Origin: Desmodesmus armatus
Taxonomy: Eukaryota > Chlorophyta > Chlorophyceae > Sphaeropleales > Scenedesmaceae
Reading direction: 5' to 3'
Assembly: GCA_007449985.2 (NCBI GenBank)
Contig: VIIQ02000669.1
Coordinates: 248,001-312,000, forward strand
Length of the DNA: 64,000 nucleotides
How positions within the stretch are numbered: the stretch's first letter is position 1; every line of letters starts with the position of its first letter. Below the pieces are notes generated by a model. The model was given only the letters and a program-made list of their open reading frames with translations. It was not told the origin of the DNA and searched no databases. Positions 52,836 through 64,000 of the stretch are shown piece after piece. Both the position numbers and the translations under genes were made by a program.

Positions 52836-55382
52836 GTTTGCAGCCGCAAATGCAGCCCTCACGACCTCACCTGCACAGCATGGGAAGCCGCGAATGCCGT
52901 TGTGTCCTTTCACAGGCTCGATAAGTTGTGTGGCAGTGTCAAGGTGTATGCTCAATCGCATGGCATGAGGTGTGGGGTGTCAGAGCAATGGCACAGCAGG
53001 TGGTGCCACACAGCCTTGCTTGATTGAGAACACACGTCAAGAACTGATACATGCTGCACATTCTACTCACCCCCGCTGCACCTCCAGCACAGCAAGCATC
53101 CACTCAGAATGTTGTTGTACCCATCACGGGTTTGGTGGGAGATGGCATGTGGCAATGTTTGACACAAGGGCAAATACCGAGCAAGTGGTGCCACGCAGCC
53201 TTGCTCAATCAAGAACACAATAGCAGATTGGATGCAACTTACCTCCCATGACCCCACAAGCGTAATTATACACTGCTTTGTCTGCTGCATGGTCTGTGTC
53301 GGGCTGCCAATCTGGGAACCGTGTTTCAACTGCGCTTTGGACAAATTGTGGTGTTGCCAGCAGCCTGTGCATAGGAGGGAGACAGACAAGGAATGCAGAG
53401 TGTGACAGACAGTGTGGATGGTACTAGTAGTTGATTTGAGTCCTGATGTACCACAAAAATGTATCTACATGCCACAGTGGTACACATGGTGTTGCTGCAG
53501 AAATGGTCCAAACAGAAATGTGATGCATTGATTATACTTACCACTCGTATGTGTTGACCAAATGCACATCCATCTTCGAACAGGCCTCTCGGCGCGCAGC
53601 AGCAACTGCGTTCTCCATGATCTGTATCAAGTCTGTCGCAAGGGACTGGGAGTTCTCCGCAAGACTCGTGGCATATGCCAGTCCTGCTGCAATCTCCCCG
53701 ACGTTATGCGAGTAACGGAGCGTGCACAAATGGGGCATGTGCAAGATGATTGCGTGGTCGCATTCAGCGCCGTGCTTCAGCAGCCCCGACAGCAATGACA
53801 CCTTCAGAGTATGGTTGCCAACAAATTCCTGCATTATAGCACATGGGTGCGGCCAAAACGTATCGCAGTCACGCGACACAGTCTTGAGATGCCCAAGGGG
53901 GCACAAACTACTGCTGACTCAGCCTTTGATACCACAACTGCAATGTCACTGGCAGATGTACAACTGGCAGATACAGTGGAAGCTCTGTCAGGAGACCTTT
54001 CTGCACAGGTTGAAGTTACTAATGCACCACCCTACAAGGCGGTCAAGGGTCTGTTGTCGGCGAGAACACACCCCCATCGAACTCACCTCCGAAGTGTAGA
54101 CTGTCAGCCCATTGGCATTACACGCGTCCAAGAGAATGTATGAGGCGTTCTTAGAAAAGATAGCGTGAATGGTCCAGCCGTGGGTTGTAAAGGCCAAAAA
54201 CTGGCGCCAAACCTCCTGCAAACATGATCACACTGTGCTGAGATGTTATGACCCACAACCCCTTGCCAGCCGATTACCAACCGTCCTTATCCGCTTATGT
54301 GAGCGACACATACCTTACTAATTCCCCTCTCCCAGAGGGGACCCACAGCATCAGCGGCATGGTTAATGCTGCGAGGACGGGGCTGTCTGGCACTGTGAGG
54401 CAGCAAGTGAGGACACCATTGCAATGCCACATCATCAATGGCAATATACAGTAGAACCTCTTTTCCCGCATTGGTGGAAGTTACTTATGCACCACCCTAC
54501 ACACACATTGATGTGATCTTCACCTGTTGGTGATTGGCATCACCCCTCACGGGCCCACCAGCGGTCTTGCGATCATCGGGTGACAGGTAGCTTGCCCTCG
54601 GATGCCCCACCTCCTTGAATAGGTCGTTGAATATGCACTGCTCCATCAAGTGTAGGGCTGGCTGCCTCGACATGGTCAAGTGCATGACGGCTGCAACATG
54701 CATACAACTTGTGTTGTGATCGGAGGTCACCTCCGGCAAGTGACTTGTCAGCCTAATCACCATTCTCATTCAAGAATGTGTGCATACTGAGGTCATTTGC
54801 AACTGCAATTGGCTTATTTGACTCTATGGCTCACGAAATGCTGCATGTGTACAATGCAAACCATATGCACCTACCTGTATAGCAAATCATGCGATTGTTT
54901 AGGCCCCATGGTGTCAGTCCAGGCCAGATGTCCTGTGATTCATGGAGTATATCATACCCGATACTGGCATTGACGAGACTAGGGGCGCCCATGAGATGAT
55001 CTGAATTCACGGGATAGCTCCCCCACATCATGATGTTGGGGTTGGCTGCGTGGTACTTGGTATCGATGCCAGACTGGTCTGCCATGTATGCATCTGCAGT
55101 CCTTGTGACATTGTAGGGGGGGAGGTCGTGCCGTCCTTTGACAGCCCAGATGGTGGGAACCTACAAGAAGTTGATGAACACACAGACGACCACTCGCTTT
55201 CGTTGTTTGGTTCAAGTGCTTAATAGGCACAATCATCTAGCTAGCAGACCTACCTGAAACTGTGTGGCCAAGACTGCTGCTGCCATGGCAGCAAAGAGGT
55301 ACCGCAGTCTTGTCGGCATGTCCAGGCCACGCCGTCCTTCGCAATGGCGCTTGATCTGGGACAACACCTCAGATGAATCCAT
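52836..55382 (-). CDS. 5' half of an unrecognised gene, interrupted by the LTR element
   Basis: Six exons precede the array: 55254-55382, 54875-55160, 54524-54690, 54087-54215, 53542-53828, 53243-53364 (phases 0,1,0,0,2,1), about 340 codons, then the split array exon (52836-52870 here, 49612-49679 beyond the LTR). Exon 6 ends in phase 1, exactly what the array exons need, which is the main reason for joining the two halves. The start (MDSSEVLSQIKRHC) is followed by a hydrophobic stretch (YLFAAMAAAVLATQF) that could be a signal anchor. Other segments include VPTIWAVKGRHDLPPYNV, MMWGSYPVNSDHLMGAPS, FLAFTTHGWTIHAIFSKNA and YSHNVGEIAAGLAYATSLAE. None matches a family I know. Codon use resembles neighbouring genes. 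As assembled, the LTR insertion should break the reading frame or force new splicing. Confidence 0.6.
53063..53110 (-). pseudogene. Relic array exon
   Basis: The 3' half of an array exon (VDACCAGGAAG) with its splice donor is present, but the upstream half and acceptor are replaced by unrelated sequence, and the donor is one base out of phase compared with intact units. The intron upstream (53111-53242) is a diverged copy of the array intron. Confidence 0.6.
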
Positions 55383-55715
55383 TCAAAACAGCAGAGTATG
55401 AAAAGTATCAAGGCGCATCACACTGAGGTCGCAAACAGCGATCGGATGAGACTCTTCGTCGGCTCAGTTGTTCAGTATTTTGCATGAAAAACCTTCATCG
55501 AAGATTGGGCAAGGTCTTTCGACACCACATCGGCATCGGCGAATCCAAGAACCGTTGTACTTGCAACCGCTGGCGACGTGGAGAACTCACCCGAAGCTGC
55601 ACTCGCTTCCCGTCATTTGCTGCAATAGCCTTTCGGATTCATATCACATTCATATTTCCAAACGTTGCTAATAGAGCCGATCAAAAACGTCATCCACTTG
55701 CTAAGCTCTCCAGGC
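55383..55715. promoter_or_regulatory. Shared upstream region of two unrecognised divergent genes
   Basis: 333 bp separate the start codons of the minus-strand array gene and the plus-strand small gene. Confidence 0.45.
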
Positions 55716-56483
55716 ATGCAGACCACCTCTAGTAAGCCAGAGTACTGGGGGCAGCATAGGAGTCAGATCGTTTTGAACATGCCTCTGGTTTTCTCTGGAC
55801 AGCATGTACACGCGGACATGGTGAGTACAGTACTCGTTAGACAGCTGTGTTGACTGTAGGTAAAAGCAGTTGTAACAGCAGCTGCATCATGCCACTACTG
55901 CAGAGGGTGGCACAGGAAACATCTTAAACGCCGGGCTGTGTATCAACGTGTACTGGCGTCCGGTTGTGCTTGCAGATCAAACAAATATACTGGCGAGCCA
56001 GCAAGTACACTGAGAGGGGCGACATTCTGTCAATGCAGATAGGGCTCCGGTATTTCAAGGCTGCTGAGATTGTCATCGGCCACAACCAGCCCTTGACACG
56101 AGAGGATATCAAGGGCTGGGCAACAGCTTGGGCAGGCATTGGCGACAGCATTGTGGACAGAGTGAGGTCACGGACTACTTCTTATGCATTTGCCTGTGTG
56201 GTTGGACACATGCAAAGGCAATCCGGCAAGCATCTGATCCAGTAGCAGCATTGAGCAACTTGCCGATTGATCAGAAGTAAAATGCTGCTACAAATGTCCC
56301 CGACAAACCCACAACTCTGTGCTGAATCTCTCATGGTGCTGCTGTTACTGCTGAATTCTATTTGATATTCAGGTGATACGCTACAAGTTTCAGGGCGACA
56401 ATGATGTGTTCAAGGAGGGCTTTGAGGCCACAGCCACAAGACAGCCTGCAAGAGGCAGTCCTTTCGCTGCGGGCTTTTGTTGA
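55716..56483 (+). CDS. Unrecognised small protein (133 aa)
   Basis: Three exons, introns phase 0: 55716-55820, 55976-56161, 56373-56483 with TGA. The protein includes QIVLNMPLVFSGQHVHADM, then YWRASKYTERGDILSMQIGL, RYFKAAEIVIGHNQPLTRED and GWATAWAGIGDSIVDRV, a charged helical fold with aromatic positions, and ends in a short S/P/F-rich tail. No known domain, signal peptide or membrane segment was recognised. Consistent phases, good splice sites and the complete open frame support a real gene. Its divergent arrangement with the array gene suggests common regulation. In-frame codons extend upstream of 55716 without an ATG, so an upstream exon is possible. Confidence 0.6.
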
Positions 56484-57347
56484 AGTTGGTGCGTGATAGC
56501 CCTGATCCAGCCAATGTGTAGCTCCTGACAGCATGGCACCAACTGGGCTGTTTTGTTCACCTGTATGTTTGAGCGGCACTGAAGCAGGGCTCGCCGCTGT
56601 CTGCGGAGGTGCCGTATGGCTACTTGGCCAGCATGAAGGCACAGCTGGTGTGAGCAGGTTCTTGGGTGTGTGGTTGGCCTGCCAGGCCAGTGTGTCAAGT
56701 GTAACTATATGAGCCTTTGGTAAATGTTGGCTTGCGGCTGGTGTTGAGGGGGGGAGAGGGCAGAGGGCAGAGGGCAGAGGGGAGAGGGCAGAGGGGAGAG
56801 GGCAGAGGGGAGAGGGGAGAGGGGAGAGGGGAGAGGGAGAGGGGAGAGGGGAGAGGGGAGAGGGGTGAGTCCGCCCTTCGAAAGGTGCTGCCAGGACGTG
56901 TCTCAACAGTACTGCTGATCCAAGGGGTCCACCACAAATAAGACCTCCGTTGTGCATTAAGAGGCCCTTGCATAATGGCAATGCTGTAGACTAGCTGAGC
57001 TTTGAGGTGTTCAGGTGTGTGGCCTGTGGATACTGAAAGAATATACTATTGGTCTGACACAACAAGACGAGTCAAGGTGTTGATGACCTTCAGACATCGT
57101 GAACCAGAACCACGGCCAGGCCTTACATAATCGGGGAAACCACCCAAACGGGTGGTCACTGCACCAACTCACAACATCGTTGATAACGTTGTGATAGACA
57201 GAGCCGCCCTTGTCGCTTTTGGGGTGTGAACAACCAACAAGCAGTTGCCCAACCAGATCACATCTTGCCCATCTGTTTGCACACCCCTGCTCTTGTCTCT
57301 TTTCGACATCCTCTCCAGCTAGCTGAGAAGTTCCTTCGTAAGGCACC
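56484..57347. other. Intergenic region upstream of RPT1
   Basis: Holds the small gene's 3' flank, a purine minisatellite (56748-56866) and the RPT1 promoter. No gene is supported. Confidence 0.5.
56748..56866. repeat. Polypurine minisatellite (GAGGG-type)
   Basis: About 119 bp of pure G/A built from GAGGGCA and GAGGGGA units; the run is all-purine except for the C of each GAGGGCA unit. It is a candidate for triplex or G-quadruplex structure. Confidence 0.9.
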
Positions 57348-60946
<3,599 letters not shown>

Positions 60947-61801
60947 TCGGGGTGTCTGTGGGTGTGTTTGTGTGGTGTGTGATGTGGTTGTGGGGTGTGG
61001 TGGTGTTGTGTGCTTTGGTTTTAGGGTGTTGTGCTGCGGACGATGCTTGTCGTTACAGTTGGCTGGTTGCAGCGGACGCACTCGTGCTGTCAGCCGTGCT
61101 TCTGCGGCTGCTCATGTGGAGGGACAGTTGGACCCGTCATTTGCAGCTTCCTAATGGGTGCCGCCATGCCTCAGCTGCTGCAAGCTGCAACAGCCTCCTG
61201 GTCTCAGCCCCTGCCAAAGTTTGTGCAATGTGAGCATGCACCGATGCTTGCGAGTACATGGCAGTAACATCAACATTGATTGCAGTGGTGGTGACACCAG
61301 TGGTGGTGACATTAGTTTAAGCTGATGCAGTGCCACAGAGTCTGGGCACTTGCTAAAGTTACACAACCAGGATGATGTTGCACCATGTAGCAGATACGCA
61401 GTTACAACTCTGCTACATGCATAACGCAACAACACAATAGAACCAATGAATGACAGTGGGAGTTTGTAGGAGTTTCCCCCCTGGAACCATTTAACCATGC
61501 TTACTGTCCTAGCAATTCTAAAAGTAAGTGCAGCCCTGGCGGAAACAATAGCAATGACCTGTCTGTCTGCCTGGTACCACTGTGCTCGTGTGACCAGCAT
61601 CTCTGCCTTGAAACCGACAGTGCACTTGTCAAACAAACACCATGCAACGCAACCTCGCCATGGGCGGCAACAACACAATGCAGTGAACCGCTGTCCGAGG
61701 CGAAATTGCTGACACCCACACAAGCCGCCCTTGCCCTAGCCACAAAAGCGCACTGCGCCTCCATCCTCACTGCTGCTAGATACTTCAAAGCTCGCACACA
61801 G
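60947..61801. other. Convergent 3' region after RPT1
   Basis: TG-rich sequence directly after the RPT1 stop is its 3' UTR. No conserved frame was found in the remainder. Confidence 0.5.
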
Positions 61802-63960
61802 TCAGCCGGATGCAGCTGCTGCTGGCACGGGGGCTACTGCTGGCTGAGCGGTCACAACTGGCGCAGTGGCCGCAATTGGCGCAGTGGTCACCGTTGGCAC
61901 AGCATGACTAGCAGCACTTGCTGTCGCATCAGCCGCAACTGGAGCAGCAGCCACGGCGGTCGTATCAGCAACAGCTGATGCAGCAGCCTCTACTGGTTCA
62001 TCAGTCACTGCAGGCCCAGTTGTCACTTCCTCTGGCATTGTGCACTCGCAGCTCAACACAACATCCCCGGGCTTGGTGCACAGCTTGGAGCCCTGTGGCT
62101 GCCCTCCCCTTGCACGGCAGTTGCTGGCAGGCTAGGCAGGCCCTGGTGCTGCTGAGGGATGTGGTGAGCTTCTTGAGGAAGGCTGAAGCCTTCTGGGTGG
62201 GTGTGCTGGGAGGGGTGGCGGGTGCAGGGGGTTGGGCTGCATCCAGGGCTGCAGTAGTCACCTGTAAAGGCAGTGCAGCAGACATCCCTGTAGCCATTGG
62301 GGCCGCAGTCAAGTTAGGTCTTCATCATGCAGCACACCCTTGTGCACGCTCTGCATTGCCCATTGGTTGCCCTTGATGGCACCACTGCTGAGCAACAGTA
62401 CGCCAGAAAGCAGCCATCCGGTGCTGCGCAGCTTCAAGCAAGCCTCAGCTCTGGCACATGAATGTGCTGGAGCGCGGCCCACAGTTAGAGATCCCTGGTG
62501 CCCTAGGTTGGTCCTTTGACGCACCTGACCCGCGCCTGCCACTGTTCCGAGGATGATGTTGACAGCCTTGTCACCAGGAGGTGTTGAGGCACGAGCTGCA
62601 GTCGCCAAGGTAGCGCCGGCCTATGTCAAACAACATGGCGTGCTCAGCATCAGCACAAGCAATGCAATGATGATCATAGGCTTGAACTGCAGCCCACCGG
62701 GCAGGCACTCATCTGCAAAGTCTATGCTGCAGGCTCAACCCTGCTGCTGGGGTGGCAGCTCTGGGTTCAACGACACCGTTCTTGACACATGCACGCACTG
62801 CTGCCAGATGCTCTACCGTGCATGCTGTGCTGCTATGCTGACGCAGGGCCAATTTTCTCGCACATCCGGCGGCTGTCTAGCCCTACAGGGTAGCAGACCC
62901 CAAAACTTGCCCAACATTGCATTTTGCGTCAACGTGCGCACCGTGGTTGCCGCTGTGACAGCTGCGCCAACAATGCGATCAACTGGCTTGTCTGATGTTG
63001 ATGCCGCCTGCAGTACACATGAAGCCAACATAAACGTAAGGCAGTACAGTCTACCTGCGGCCCGCTCTCATGAAGCTGCAACTTGGGAATATGCTAGAGG
63101 CTCTCATCAAGCTGCAACTTGAAAATATGCTGCGCCAGCTGCACAAGCAACACTGCAGAGTGCTGTACTGCAGCACTTCTGCATGCATGGCATGTTGTTG
63201 CGGGCAAGGCAAGGAAAGTGCGCATTGTAAGAAAAACACCACACTGCAAACATGTGGGGAAGGATACCTGGGCTGCATCAGTTATGGCTCCAGTCAGTGC
63301 TTCTGCAACCTGCTTGGGCTTGTCCTCAATTGGCCCAGGTGCCGTAATTGCTGTCACCACAGTGCCAAGCGCCTGGTATGGAGCAATGGGACACCGCACA
63401 TGCATAAGGCACAGTGGACCTGTCAAGTGTAGCCATTCACTGAAGCTGAGCTGCTGAGTTGAAAAAGCTATATAGATATATCAGCAGCCGCTGAGTCAGC
63501 CGAGTTGCCTTGTTGTGCAGGTGCTGTGATGCTCGGCATGGCGTGCATGCTGTACGCATTGCAGGCTGTTTCAACAGCATCAGCACACCAGCTGCAGCAA
63601 TGAGCACGTAGCAGCGCTGGTTCCTTACATCCAAGAAGGGATTGCCCTGAGCAGCAGTTGCAGCCTGTGACACACAGCACAGAACAAAGACAGCATTGAG
63701 TCACAGCTGGTTGCAAAAGGCCCCACTCCCCATCATACTGCATGTACGAGTGGCACACATGGCTGCACCTGCAGTTGCTCTACAGTACCTGGAGGTGACG
63801 CCTGCCCAAGGTGGTCATGGCTGGGGTGCTGCTGCCAGCATCAGGCACAACAGCACTGCAAGCTTGTGCCAGCAGCAGAGCGCAGCACACTGCACGGAAC
63901 CACTGCTGTGGACCTGTTGGTGAACAAGTGAGTTGCAAGCAGTGTGGATTTGTGCTGAAC
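61802..63960 (-). CDS. Fragments of a probable Ala-rich, possibly secreted protein
   Basis: Several exon-like blocks share strand and style but the full model is not resolved. Supported pieces: a block ending at 63789 with a signal-peptide-like segment (FRAVCCALLLAQACSAVV) and the ending RRHLQ; 63629-63664 (AATAAQGNPFLD); 63268-63372 (ALGTVVTAITAPGPIEDKPK then QVAEALTGAITDAAQ); 62942-63007 (AASTSDKPVDRIVGAAVTAA); a block near 62540-62600 (GDKAVNIILGTVAGAG); 62001-62312 with TQKASAFLKKLTTSLSS; and a final Ala/Val/Thr/Pro-rich run stopping at 61802. The recurring D-K-x-V-x-x-I-x-G-x-V pattern suggests that separate exons carry copies of one short motif. No family was recognised, and the gene may extend past the right edge. 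Confidence 0.35.
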
Positions 63961-64000
63961 AGCACCTGTGCGTGCGCGCAATCGCCCATGCATGGAACAG

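Noticed and set aside
56695..56981. Pro/Leu/Ser-rich minus-strand protein over the purine minisatellite
   Set aside because: It is a translation of the simple repeat without exons in phase.

Overview
The window is nuclear DNA of a green alga (chlorophyte). Genes have many GT-AG introns, several exons of only 12-41 nt, CAG-rich coding sequence, a plant-type TTTAGGG telomere relic, a plastid-type membrane protein, and orthologues of two ciliary proteins (RSPH10B, CFAP410), so the species or a recent ancestor makes flagella. All gene models below were built by hand, requiring matching intron phase and, where a family is known, continuity of the conserved protein.

Layout. 1-8.4 kb: three tandem minus-strand F-box/LRR genes, each beginning with a 4-5 codon exon; the two complete ones end in a coiled-coil exon. 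10.1-11.7 kb: DoxX-like membrane protein (-). 12.3-15.5 kb: NHP2 (-) and ATG8 (+) from a shared upstream region. 17-23 kb: an unknown gene (-), an ankyrin gene (-) and an RluA/PUS5-type pseudouridine synthase (+), the last two divergent. 23.5-32.3 kb: an alpha-solenoid protein (-) divergent from a MORN-repeat radial spoke protein RSPH10B (+). 32.3-39.2 kb: no supportable gene, with an inverted interstitial telomere repeat. 39.2-43.7 kb: a probable organelle-targeted protein with a polyglutamine C-terminus (-), carrying a TA-flanked MITE in an intron. 44.5-46.9 kb: CFAP410 (-) with 43 CCTG units in an intron. 47.3-55.4 kb: an unrecognised gene (-) whose 3' half is an array of nearly identical ~102-bp exons on a ~300-335 bp period, one of them split by a young Copia-like LTR element. 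55.7-56.5 kb: an unrecognised small gene (+) divergent from it. 57.3-60.9 kb: proteasome ATPase RPT1 (+) with an apparent 1-nt deletion in the first coding exon. 61.8-64 kb: fragments of a probable alanine-rich gene (-).

Genes are mostly in divergent pairs separated by about 310-540 bp, with convergent 3' ends. The conserved genes are ordinary housekeeping and ciliary functions. The most novel material is the tandem exon array with its LTR insertion and divergent neighbour, and the F-box/LRR cluster.
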